DNA of 64,000 nucleotides from Pseudomonas fragi (GTDB taxonomy: Bacteria; Pseudomonadota; Gammaproteobacteria; Pseudomonadales; Pseudomonadaceae): positions 488,982 to 552,981 of the forward strand of contig NZ_NQKQ01000001.1 of NCBI RefSeq assembly GCF_002269505.1, written 5' to 3'. Below are positions 56,608 through 64,000 of this stretch, in pieces. The notes under the pieces are model-generated. The model saw only the letters and a program-made list of their open reading frames with translations, did no database searches and was not told the origin of the DNA. The translations under genes were made by a program, and so were the position numbers. Position 1 is the stretch's first letter; every line of letters starts with the position of its first letter.

Positions 56608-58204
56608 CGAGTTGACTCCATTCAGGTTCAGGGCCGCATTGGGCGGCAACGCAGGTCAAATATAGACGAGCCTGAGTGTCATCGACGGCCAGGTCCTGTG
56701 CTTTGCGCCAATCAATGGGAATCGCGCTGAAATCATCCGGCTGCACTTTGCTGCTGATCAGCCAGATGCGTCCCGGGCCTGGCGGCAGATCGCTCAGGCG
56801 GTCGACATAAATACTTTTACCGTGGGCATTCACCAACGTGCCAAATCCATAGTCATTCGGACGCCCTGAAGTGCCATCTTCCAGGGGCGGCGTATAGAGC
56901 ATGGGTTGAAACCCGGTTTTGTTGTAATAGACGAAGCTGAAGTACCAGAACAGGTCACTGACGACGATCCGGTCACCGGGTTTGAACTGTTGGTTAACAT
57001 GCTCGACCAGACGGTCAAAGTGGTCGGCATCGCTACTGAAGTTGCTGCGCAAGCCTACCAGCTCGGTGCCCACAAACAGGCTCAACAACGCTATGGCCAG
57101 CGCACGCTTGCGCTTGAACAACTGATCCACTGCGATCGCGACAAGCAGCGGCAACCCCAGCGCGGCAAACATCACGTAACGTTCGATAAACAGAGGCGAG
57201 ATGAAAGATACGGCGTAAATGGCCAGGATCGGCAACAAGGTATAGATCACGATCAACGTGATGAATTTATGCGGGCTTGAATCGCGAACCGCCATCCCTG
57301 TCACACCGCCAAGCAGTGCCAACGGGGCCAGCCAGAACAACGGCCAGGGCAGGTTGTCGCCTTCATCCTGTATCAACAACTGCCACGTCATGGCGGGCAA
57401 GGAACGGGCATCGACTGCCGGCTCCCAGCCTACGTCACCACCGCTTTTGAGTTCATCCATGTGTTGCAGCAAATCCACCAGCCCCGGCAACCAGGGCAGG
57501 AACAACAGCACAATGGCAACGTTTGCCAGCCACCAGGCCGGGCGCCTGATCAACCACCCGGTACTGCGGCCGCCAAGCAGCAGGTACAGCCAATGGGCCA
57601 TTACACAAAAAGCGGTGAAGTAATGTGTGTAAAAAGCGGCCGCCATCAGCAAGGTGTAGAGCACCGGGTAACGATATTTATGCGGAGCCTTGACCCAATA
57701 CACCAGCGCAATCGTGGCGGCAATCAGCCACAGCCCCATCAGTGAGTACATCCGTACTTCCTGGCTGTAGCGCACGGCAGTGGGCAACAACGCCAGCAGC
57801 AGGCCCGCCAGCAACGCAGCCCGCGGGGAGGCCACCAGCCATACCAGCCAGACACCCAAAAATACCGTGGCGATGCCGGGCAGGACACTCAGGGAACGAA
57901 TCGAGTCCAGGTTGTCACCGAACAGCGCTATCCAGCCGTGCAACAGCATGAAGTACAACGGTGGGTGAACATCGTGCGCCGCATGAAACCAGATCCCCGA
58001 CAGCGGATAGCCGCTCAGCATCAGGCTGGAGCCTTCGTCGCACCAGATGGCCGAAGCGGTGAAGCCGTAAAAGCGCACGCCTGCGGCCAGCAGCAAAATG
58101 CACCACAGCCATGGCTGACGGATCAGGCTGGAAAGGACGTTAGAGGGCTGTAACGGGAGTTCAAACCGTTGCTCACCCACATCGTTGTTGCTGAGTACGC
58201 CCAT
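56588..58204 (-). CDS. GT39-like membrane glycosyltransferase
   Basis: A 538-residue polytopic protein. It has FTASAIWCDEGSS with the acidic residues of the GT-C first loop, HDVHPPLYFMLLHGW, and at least ten helices; the C-terminal ~140 residues are periplasmic. It resembles ArnT/PMT-type transferases that use polyprenyl-phosphate sugars. The acceptor is unknown and no lipid A operon is near. The gene overlaps DUF2789. Confidence 0.85.
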   Translation of the reverse strand: MGVLSNNDVGEQRFELPLQPSNVLSSLIRQPWLWCILLLAAGVRFYGFTASAIWCDEGSSLMLSGYPLSGIWFHAAHDVHPPLYFMLLHGWIALFGDNLDSIRSLSVLPGIATVFLGVWLVWLVASPRAALLAGLLLALLPTAVRYSQEVRMYSLMGLWLIAATIALVYWVKAPHKYRYPVLYTLLMAAAFYTHYFTAFCVMAHWLYLLLGGRSTGWLIRRPAWWLANVAIVLLFLPWLPGLVDLLQHMDELKSGGDVGWEPAVDARSLPAMTWQLLIQDEGDNLPWPLFWLAPLALLGGVTGMAVRDSSPHKFITLIVIYTLLPILAIYAVSFISPLFIERYVMFAALGLPLLVAIAVDQLFKRKRALAIALLSLFVGTELVGLRSNFSSDADHFDRLVEHVNQQFKPGDRIVVSDLFWYFSFVYYNKTGFQPMLYTPPLEDGTSGRPNDYGFGTLVNAHGKSIYVDRLSDLPPGPGRIWLISSKVQPDDFSAIPIDWRKAQDLAVDDTQARLYLTCVAAQCGPEPEWSQLDAKANP

Positions 58205-58394
58205 CCTTCACCTGCTGTGCATTGGTGCTGCAAATTGGGCAGCTCTGACTTCGGCGATTGTAGGGCACAGCCCATAAGAAAAGGCAGCGTACCCGCCAAG
58301 AAAGATAGTGGCCTCATGCAATCTCTTGTCCCGCAGTCACGCTAAACTATACGTAACAAGGTTTGACAGCGACCGGGTCAGTACCTAACTTGAA

Positions 58395-58404
58395 TTGGAT
58401 CCAA
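58395..58404. promoter_or_regulatory. Palindrome before GntR gene
   Basis: TTGGATCCAA, a perfect 10-base palindrome 38 bases before the likely GTG start; a plausible autoregulatory operator for a GntR/FCD protein. Confidence 0.3.
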
Positions 58405-58441
58405 ACAAGTGTGCCGTTTCGTCGGCACAGGTAGTCGCTAC

Positions 58442-59140
58442 GTGGCCGTTAAAAACAATCCTTTAAACAGCATAGTTGTCTCGGGGCCCATACCCGCTCA
58501 TTTGGCGCGTTCGGTGATTGAAGAGACCTTGCGCAACGCTATTCTTGATGGCCGCTTGCCCTGCGGCACGGCTATCCGCCAGGAAGCACTGGCCAAGTTG
58601 TTTGGGGTCAGCCGCATGCCTGTACGCGAGGCACTGCGCCAACTGGAAGCTCAAGGTTTGTTGCAGGTTGTGCAATACAAGGGAGCAGTGGTTGCCCCTT
58701 TGATTGAAGACGACTCGCTGCAAACCTATGAATTGCGCCAGTTGCTCGAAGCCCAGGCACTGCGCCTGTCAGTACCGCTGTTGAGCAACGAGGATTTCGA
58801 AGAGGCCGAGGGTTATATCGAAGCGCTGGAAGCAGAAACAGACTTCGGCAAAATCGGCACACTCAATCGGCAATTTCACCAGGCACTTTACTGCAAGGCA
58901 CCGAATAAAAAGCTGCTGGCACTCATTGAGTCCGGGCTTATTGAAGAAGAGCGTTTCCTGCGCTTTAACCTTGAGCAGATGAACCTGGGCAAGTTATGCC
59001 AGGACGATCATCGGGCGTTGCTGCGTTATGCCCGGGCCAGAGATGTGCAGGCTTGTATTGCGGAGCTGGAGTTGCACCTGCAGCGCGGAGTAAAGGCCAT
59101 TACTTACTATTTGAGTACGCTCAAAGCAAAACAGCCCTGA
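58442..59140 (+). CDS. GntR-family regulator (FCD subfamily)
   Basis: A ~232-residue regulator: wHTH with LPCGTAIRQEALAKLFGVSRMPVREALRQLEAQGLLQVV and an FCD domain (YELRQLLEAQALRLS, NRQFHQALYCKAPN, QDDHRALLRYARARD). GTG 58442 follows AGGTAG; an earlier GTG at 58409 is possible. The target is unknown, as the neighbours are not an obvious catabolic operon. Confidence 0.85.
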   Translation: MAVKNNPLNSIVVSGPIPAHLARSVIEETLRNAILDGRLPCGTAIRQEALAKLFGVSRMPVREALRQLEAQGLLQVVQYKGAVVAPLIEDDSLQTYELRQLLEAQALRLSVPLLSNEDFEEAEGYIEALEAETDFGKIGTLNRQFHQALYCKAPNKKLLALIESGLIEEERFLRFNLEQMNLGKLCQDDHRALLRYARARDVQACIAELELHLQRGVKAITYYLSTLKAKQP

Positions 59141-59188
59141 CGCATTAAACGCCAAGGCTGTGGATAACTTGTTACTGAGCTGCCGGCC

Positions 59189-61069
59189 TCAAATTTTGAA
59201 ACTGTCGACCAACTGCTTGAGGCGGCTGGCTTGCTGCGATAGCGCATCGCAGTCTTTGAGGGTTTCGTTGAGGTTCACCACACCTTGCTGGTTGAGCAAG
59301 TTGATCTGGTTGATATCCACATTGAGGGTTTCGACCACTGCTGTTTGCTCTTCGGTGGCGGCAGCAACTGACTGGTTCATCCCGTCAATCTCATCGATGC
59401 GCTGAGTCACGCTGATCAAACGGGCACCGGCCTGGTTGGCCACTTCGACACTCTCCTCGCTGGAGACCTGACTCGCATTCATGGTGCTGACCGCTTCGCG
59501 GGAGCCTACCTGCAGCGAGGTGATCATTTTATGTATCTCCTCTGCCGATTCCTGAGTGCGATGAGCGAGGTTGCGCACCTCATCCGCCACCACGGCAAAG
59601 CCTCGACCCGCTTCGCCCGCACGCGCGGCCTCAATGGCTGCGTTGAGGGCCAGCAGGTTAGTTTGCTGAGAGATACCCTTGATCACATCCAAGATGTGGC
59701 CAATGTTGTCGGTGCTGGCATTGAGGGTTTCGATTTGGGCACACGACAGGCTGATTTTCTGCGACAGCTCGGTCATGGCCTGGATGGTCTGCTCAACCAC
59801 TTTGCGACCGTCATCTGCCTGCTCGCTGGCACCGCTGGCATGCTGCGAAGCATCGGCGGCGTTGCGGGCAATTTCCTGAGTGGCAGCACCCAGCTCGTTG
59901 ATCGCCGCGGCCACGCTGTTGGTTCGCGCACTTTGTTCGTCCGAGCCAACAATGGATGCGTTGGACGAGGCCATGACGCGATGCGACAAGTCATGAACCT
60001 GACGTGTCGCAGAAGACACTTCGCTGATCGACGCGTGAATACGCTCAACAAACTGGTTGAAGGAGCTGGCCAGCTCACCGAATTCGTCCTTGTTCTCAAT
60101 CACCAGACGGCGCGTCAGGTCACCTTCACCCTGGGCGATATCCTGCATTGCACGCCCCATGGTGGTCAGTGGACGCATTAGCACACTGATCAACAAGCTC
60201 AACAACAGCGCAATCGCCGCCACCGCAATAAACATGGCGATCAACGCGGACGTGCGGAATTTAGACAGTGGCGCGTACGCTTTTTCTTTATCTATTGATT
60301 GACCGATATACCAGTCTGCAGACGGCAGACCTGTCACCGGGGTAAACGAAATAATCCGCTCATGACCATTGAGCCTCACCTCCTGAATGCCCTTCTCGAT
60401 GCGCAGAGTGCTGGCCGGGTAAATGTCTTTCAGGTTTTTCATTACCTGATCTTTATCCGGGCTAACGATCACCTGGCCATCACTGCTCACGAGAAACGCA
60501 TAGCCCAGGCCGCCGGAATCAACCGAATTGATGATCTTGACCAGGCTGTCCAGGCTCAGGTCACCTCCCACCACACCCAACAACTCACCGCCTTTTTTGA
60601 CGGGCATGGCGATGGTCACAATCAGGCCACCAACCGCTGCCATATAAGGCGGCGTCAGCATGGTCTGGCCGGCGCTTACCGCTTGCTTGTACCAGGGACG
60701 TTCACGGGGATCATAACCAGCAGGCATCGTGGCATCAGGACGCTGGGTAAACACTCCGTTGGCTTGGCCAACGTAGGTGAACTGGAAGTTGGAGGTGAAT
60801 GCCGGCTGATCGACCAGGCCCGGGAGATCAGCCTGGCTGCCTTGCTGCGCAATGTTCTGTGCAAGGCTCTCCAGCACCAAAATGCGACCACCGAGCCAGT
60901 TTTGCACACTGCTGGCTGTCAGGTTGCCCGCCTGCTGCACTGAGGATTCGATGTTTTGCTTGATGGTGTCGCGCTGCAAGTAGTCGTTGTACAACGTGAA
61001 TAACGCAAACGCCAAAACCACGACGCCTGAAGCGGCCAGAAGGATTTTATGGCTGAACTTGAGATTCAT
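59189..61069 (-). CDS. Methyl-accepting chemotaxis protein, PctA-like
   Basis: A 626-residue chemoreceptor: N-terminal helix ([20 protein letters not shown]), periplasmic dCache domain (~40–275) with [12 protein letters not shown] and a downstream Asp typical of amino-acid binding, a second helix, HAMP, and a C-terminal signalling hairpin with the kinase-contact tip [37 protein letters not shown]. It resembles P. aeruginosa PctA/B/C, which sense amino acids. ATG 61069 begins MNLKFSHK; the longer frame is not family-like. The stop is close to the gntR end (convergent). Confidence 0.92.
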   Translation of the reverse strand: MNLKFSHKILLAASGVVVLAFALFTLYNDYLQRDTIKQNIESSVQQAGNLTASSVQNWLGGRILVLESLAQNIAQQGSQADLPGLVDQPAFTSNFQFTYVGQANGVFTQRPDATMPAGYDPRERPWYKQAVSAGQTMLTPPYMAAVGGLIVTIAMPVKKGGELLGVVGGDLSLDSLVKIINSVDSGGLGYAFLVSSDGQVIVSPDKDQVMKNLKDIYPASTLRIEKGIQEVRLNGHERIISFTPVTGLPSADWYIGQSIDKEKAYAPLSKFRTSALIAMFIAVAAIALLLSLLISVLMRPLTTMGRAMQDIAQGEGDLTRRLVIENKDEFGELASSFNQFVERIHASISEVSSATRQVHDLSHRVMASSNASIVGSDEQSARTNSVAAAINELGAATQEIARNAADASQHASGASEQADDGRKVVEQTIQAMTELSQKISLSCAQIETLNASTDNIGHILDVIKGISQQTNLLALNAAIEAARAGEAGRGFAVVADEVRNLAHRTQESAEEIHKMITSLQVGSREAVSTMNASQVSSEESVEVANQAGARLISVTQRIDEIDGMNQSVAAATEEQTAVVETLNVDINQINLLNQQGVVNLNETLKDCDALSQQASRLKQLVDSFKI

Positions 61070-61259
61070 AGCATGGGACTTCTTATGCCAAAAGTTGGGA
61101 TGCGTACGGTGTGCATAGCCTTTTGGCAGCTCTGCTCGCACGCATTGCTCAACAGGCTGTCGGCACCAGTCGCGCAATACTTAGCCGTGTTTAGCTGAAA
61201 TATGTTTAATCCGACGAAAGCGCAGGGATGGCTTTTGGCATCGTGCTGGGGGAGGGGCT

Positions 61260-61267
61260 GAAGAATG
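61260..61267. repeat. IS66 target-site duplication, left copy
   Basis: GAAGAATG, identical to 63632–63639. Eight bases is the length expected of IS66-family insertions. Confidence 0.95.
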
Positions 61268-61297
61268 GTAAGCGGTCAGGCATCCCGTCTTGTGCAA

Positions 61298-62845
61298 CTA
61301 AGCCGGTCGCCATCGATGCGGCAATAACTCCCCAATCTCACTCGCCCGCTGCGTCGGCAGGCGAGTAAGAACGTCTTTTAGATAAGCATACGCATCGTGG
61401 CCGTTGAGCTTGGCCGACTGGATCAAACTCATTAGCGCAGCAGCGCGCTGGCCACTGCGTAGCGACCCGGCGAACAGCCAGTTTTTTCTTCCAAGAGCCC
61501 AAGGTCGAATTTGCTGTTCGATATGGTTGTTGTCTATCGGCACCGTGCCGTCGTCCAGGTAACGGCGCAACGCAGCCCAACGTTTGAGGCTGTAATCCAA
61601 GGCTTTGGTAATCCCCAAACCTTCATGCACAAGCTCGCGCTGGGCGATCATCCAGGCATGAAACGCGTCCATCAGGGGCGCTGCTTTTTCCTGACGTATT
61701 CGTCGCCGGACATCCGGTTCCAAATCGCGGACTTCGCGTTCAATTTCATATAGGGCCGCGATGTACCGCAACGCTTGCTCGGCAAGCACGCTTTTATTGG
61801 TGATGTGCAGGTCATAAAACTTGCGGCGGGCGTGGGTCATGCAGCCGATTTCAGTGACACCAAGTGCAAAGCTGGCTTTGTAACCACTGTAATCATCACA
61901 GACCAAGTTGCCTTTCCAGTCGCCGAGGAAGTTGCGGGCATACTCGCCCGAGCGGCCAGGGCTGAAGTCGTACACCACCGCGCTTATCTCGGCGAACGCG
62001 GTCGTAGCGTAGCCCCAAACATAAGCACGGTGGGCTTTCTTCTCGCCCGGCGCGAGCATCTGCACCGGCGTTTCATCGACATGCACCACGTTGTGCTCAA
62101 GCACGACTTCGCGCAGGGCATCGACCAGCGGCTGCAATTGCACGCCACAAGCGCCGACCCAACTGGCCAGTGTTGATCGAGGAATTGCGAGACCGGCTCG
62201 CCCGAAGATTTGCTCCTGGCGGTACAGCGGCAAATGATCGGCGTATTTCGCGATCATCACCTGAGCCAGCAGCCCGGCAGTCGGGATGCCTTTGTCGATC
62301 ACCTGCGCCGGTACTGTCTCTTGAATTAAGGTTTCGCAGTTGTCACAGACCCATTTGCCACGAATATGCCGTTCAACGCGAAACACGCCAGGCGTGTAGT
62401 CGAGCTTTTCGCTGACGTCTTCGCCGATGCGCTTGAGGGCGCAGCCGCATTGGCATTGAGTGTTTTCGGGATCGTGATGAATCAGCGTGCGCGGAAACTC
62501 GGCAGGCAATGCAGTGCGTTTGGGTTGCTGGCGGACTGCTACTTGCGCTGGCTTTGGTGCCAGGATTTCAAGCTCTGCTTCGATGGCGGCCAGGTCGGTC
62601 TCAATCAAGTCGTCGAGCAAGCTGGCCTGATCAGGGCTGAACGACTCGGAGCGTTTGGCGAAGCGGTGGCGTTTGAGCTGGGCTATTTCGTGAATGAGTT
62701 GTTGGTTGCGGGTCTTCTGATGAAGCACCTCTTTGTCGAGGCTCGCCAGCTGCGTATCTAGATGCTCAACGCGTTTGAGCAACTGCGTAGCGAGGCTGCG
62801 CAGTTGTTCGGTGTCGAGCTGATCGAGAGGAGGAGTAGGAATCAT
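61298..62845 (-). CDS. tnpC: IS66 transposase TnpC
   Basis: A 515-residue transposase: an N-terminal coiled coil (LATQLLKRVEHLDTQLASLDKEV), a zinc-binding segment (HDPENTQCQCGCALKR, CDNC), a DDE domain (VVHVDETPVQM; LVCDDYSGYKA; NNHIEQQIRPWALGRKNWLF) and the TnpC tail (YAYLKDVLTRLPT). No stop or frameshift is present. Confidence 0.96.
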   Translation of the reverse strand: MIPTPPLDQLDTEQLRSLATQLLKRVEHLDTQLASLDKEVLHQKTRNQQLIHEIAQLKRHRFAKRSESFSPDQASLLDDLIETDLAAIEAELEILAPKPAQVAVRQQPKRTALPAEFPRTLIHHDPENTQCQCGCALKRIGEDVSEKLDYTPGVFRVERHIRGKWVCDNCETLIQETVPAQVIDKGIPTAGLLAQVMIAKYADHLPLYRQEQIFGRAGLAIPRSTLASWVGACGVQLQPLVDALREVVLEHNVVHVDETPVQMLAPGEKKAHRAYVWGYATTAFAEISAVVYDFSPGRSGEYARNFLGDWKGNLVCDDYSGYKASFALGVTEIGCMTHARRKFYDLHITNKSVLAEQALRYIAALYEIEREVRDLEPDVRRRIRQEKAAPLMDAFHAWMIAQRELVHEGLGITKALDYSLKRWAALRRYLDDGTVPIDNNHIEQQIRPWALGRKNWLFAGSLRSGQRAAALMSLIQSAKLNGHDAYAYLKDVLTRLPTQRASEIGELLPHRWRPA

Positions 62846-62894
62846 GGCGATGACTCTGCCCGATCTGCTGATCGATGTATGTCATCCATGTCTC

Positions 62895-63230
62895 TTAATG
62901 GTTACGGATGGCTCCGTCAGACCCAAGCCATTGCCAGGGAAGACCGACCACCAGTGCCTGAAGCTGCTCAGTATTTAGCTCCATTTGGTCACCATGCCGA
63001 TTGCTCGGCCAGGAAAACTTCCCCTGGTGCAGGCGGCGTGCCGCCAACCAAACGCCCAGTCCGTCGTGCACCAACACCTTCATGCGATTGCCTCGGCGGT
63101 TGGCAAAGAAATAAGCACAATGCGGCTGCGCCGCACCGAAGACAGACACGACTCGTGCGAGGGCTTTCTCAGTACCAGAGCGCATGTCCATCGGTTCGGT
63201 CGCCAGCCAAATTGCGTCGATGCGGATCAC
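62895..63230 (-). CDS. tnpB: IS66 accessory protein TnpB
   Basis: A 111-residue protein with IRIDAIWLATEPMDMRSGTEKALARV, CAYFFANRRGNRMKVLVHDGLGVWLAARRLHQGKF and the usual end LQALVVGLPWQWLG. GTG 63230 overlaps the tnpA stop (GTGA), showing translational coupling; this start matches the family length. It is needed with TnpA and TnpC for IS66 transposition. Confidence 0.95.
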   Translation of the reverse strand: MIRIDAIWLATEPMDMRSGTEKALARVVSVFGAAQPHCAYFFANRRGNRMKVLVHDGLGVWLAARRLHQGKFSWPSNRHGDQMELNTEQLQALVVGLPWQWLGSDGAIRNH

Positions 63231-63544
63231 GAAGTAAGTCCACGGACAAATCGGACGCATCCCTCGGGATCGGAAGCTGGCCATTTCACCGTGATGGTGT
63301 GCTCGCCAAATGGCAGTTCGATGATCACCGATAACCCGGCCTGCTTTTTTGGGGAGATCTCTACCGGAATAAACGCCGGCAGGGTTGCGGGTGGCTGATC
63401 TCGGTAAAGCGGCAGCCACTTACGGATCACGTTGGCATTGATGCCGTGACTGATGGCAACGCTGGAAATGGAGGCGCCAGGTTGCAGGCATTCCTGGACA
63501 ACTTGGGCTTTAAACGACTTGGGGTAAGAGCTTCGTTGGCGCAT
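63227..63544 (-). CDS. tnpA: IS66 accessory protein TnpA
   Basis: A 105-residue protein with a helix-turn-helix of the transposase-8 type: RSSYPKSFKAQVVQECL, ISSVAISHGINANVIRKWL. It ends in the TnpB overlap. It is the first gene of the IS66 operon, with an imperfect hairpin (about 63547–63590) in its leader. Confidence 0.93.
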   Translation of the reverse strand: MRQRSSYPKSFKAQVVQECLQPGASISSVAISHGINANVIRKWLPLYRDQPPATLPAFIPVEISPKKQAGLSVIIELPFGEHTITVKWPASDPEGCVRFVRGLTS

Positions 63545-63631
63545 TTAAGGGCTATCGCGTCCGCTTAAAAATAGGCGGACACCATCGCCCTTAATTTGGG
63601 AGGCCGGTAGGTGTGTTCACTGTTCGCTTAC

Positions 63632-63639
63632 GAAGAATG
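63632..63639. repeat. IS66 target-site duplication, right copy
   Basis: GAAGAATG immediately outside the right end; matches 61260–61267 exactly. Confidence 0.95.
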
Positions 63640-63665
63640 GAATGCGCAGGGGATTTATGGCGCGC

Positions 63666-63704
63666 AAAAACAAAACCCCTGTCTGCGTTAGCAGACAGGG
63701 GTTT
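63666..63704 (-). terminator. Terminator after first 5S rRNA
   Basis: AAACCCCTGTCTGC/GCAGACAGGGGTTT with a GTTA loop, then a U-rich run on the minus strand (A-rich 63666–63675). It ends the rRNA operon. Confidence 0.95.
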
Positions 63705-63715
63705 CGGAATTCAAT

Positions 63716-63830
63716 CTTGACGATGACCTACTCTCACATGGGGAAACCCCACACTACCATCGGCGATGCATCGTTTCACTACTGAGTTCGGGATGGGATC
63801 AGGTGGTTCCAATGCTCTATGGTCGTCAAG
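63716..63830 (-). rRNA. rrf: 5S ribosomal RNA, distal copy
   Basis: The minus strand reads CTTGACGACCATAGAGC..., then the invariant CCTGATCCCATCCCGAACTC and ends GTAGGTCATCGTCAAG, with the terminal helix formed by CTTGACGA and TCGTCAAG. About 115 bases, full length. It is the last gene of an rRNA operon read on the minus strand. Confidence 0.97.
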
Positions 63831-63892
63831 AAATTCTGTGGCAGATCCGTTATCAAAACGTGTCTGCGAAAACTTGGGACTTCTATAAAAAC

Positions 63893-63926
63893 AAAATCCC
63901 CGTCTGCGCGAGCAGACAGGGATTTT
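63893..63926 (-). terminator. Terminator-like hairpin between the two 5S genes
   Basis: AAAATCCC-CGTCTGC / GCAGACA-GGGATTTT with GCGA loop; a diverged copy of the terminator at 63666–63704. It must be partly read through if the distal 5S is made from the same operon. Confidence 0.85.
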
Positions 63927-63936
63927 GGAATTTAAT

Positions 63937-64000
63937 CTTGACGATGACCTACTCTCACATGGGGAAACCCCACACTACCATCGGCGATGCATCGTTTCAC
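63937..64000 (-). rRNA. rrf: 5S ribosomal RNA, second copy (cut by window edge)
   Basis: Bases 63937–64000 repeat 63716–63779 without visible change (3' half of 5S on the minus strand), so a second 5S gene lies in tandem with a spacer of about 106 bases. The 5' half is outside the window. Confidence 0.95.

Larger units (their letters stand above)
61268..63631 (-). mobile_element. Complete IS66-family insertion sequence
   Basis: A 2,364-base element with tnpA, tnpB and tnpC in normal order on the minus strand. The ends are GTAAGCGGTCAGG on the left and (reverse complement) GTAAGCGAACAGT on the right, the GTAAGCG terminus typical of IS66. It is flanked by perfect 8-base direct repeats GAAGAATG. 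All three genes are open, so the element may be active. It entered the spacer between a chemoreceptor gene and the end of an rRNA operon. Confidence 0.95.

Noticed and set aside
61070..61260. A flagellar sigma-28 promoter for the chemoreceptor
   Set aside because: Only a poor TAAA/GGCTAA resemblance with wrong spacing was found.

Overview
The window is chromosomal DNA from a Pseudomonas, most likely the fluorescens/fragi side of the genus. Evidence: the gene order ubiD–acyltransferase–rho–trxA–ppx/ppk and algP–algQ–dsb–hemY-hemX-hemD-hemC–algR–argH, the nearby desA and gabD/gabT genes, the KPAA-repeat histone-like protein AlgP, and the GTGGGAGCGGGCTTGCTCGCG-type intergenic repeats typical of that group. 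Species cannot be fixed from this sequence alone.

Layout. 1–3.7 kb: end of an ABC-2 permease gene, a FliL-like protein, a small secreted protein, ChaC, a small envelope protein and a flavin reductase. 3.7–9.2 kb: ubiD, an O-acyltransferase, rho and trxA, all on the minus strand. 9.3–13.1 kb: a FadR-type regulator divergent from a polar amino-acid ABC transporter. 13.4–17.2 kb: ppx and ppk, convergent. 17.5–20.6 kb: DedA, a fatty acid hydroxylase/sterol desaturase family protein, ElbB and a DUF188 protein. 20.7–23.2 kb: an AT-richer cassette with a stand-alone PheRS-like ligase, divergent from a 33-residue aromatic-rich peptide gene and an M29/NicX-like metalloenzyme. 23.3–28.6 kb: a cytochrome c–FTR1 iron permease, a LysE exporter, an MscS-like channel and an ABC-F ATPase. 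28.6–37.3 kb: algP, FKBP, algQ, dsbB-like, the heme genes and algR. 37.7–48 kb: argH, GST, a c-di-GMP protein, desA, a REC-HDOD regulator, gabT and gabD. 48.3–48.6 kb: tRNA-Arg(CCG) and tRNA-Ser(GCT). 48.8–61.1 kb: a YdgA-like protein, an efflux operon (MarR, FUSC, DUF1656, HlyD, outer-membrane factor), a GT39-like glycosyltransferase, a GntR regulator and a PctA-like chemoreceptor. 61.3–63.6 kb: a complete IS66 element with an 8-bp target duplication. 63.7–64 kb: two tandem 5S rRNA genes read on the minus strand, the end of an rRNA operon lying beyond the window.

Most of the window is conserved core. Two places stand out. First, the 20.7–23.2 kb cassette looks like an uncharacterised peptide-modification system: an aminoacyl-tRNA-synthetase paralogue with altered amino-acid pocket residues, a tiny peptide ending in FGWAPLAWAYEPD, and a metalloenzyme with an E/E/H/H/D metal-ligand set. 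Second, the sensor kinase gene algZ (fimS), expected between algR and argH, is reduced to about 50 C-terminal codons still overlapping the algR start codon, so AlgR appears orphaned at this locus.
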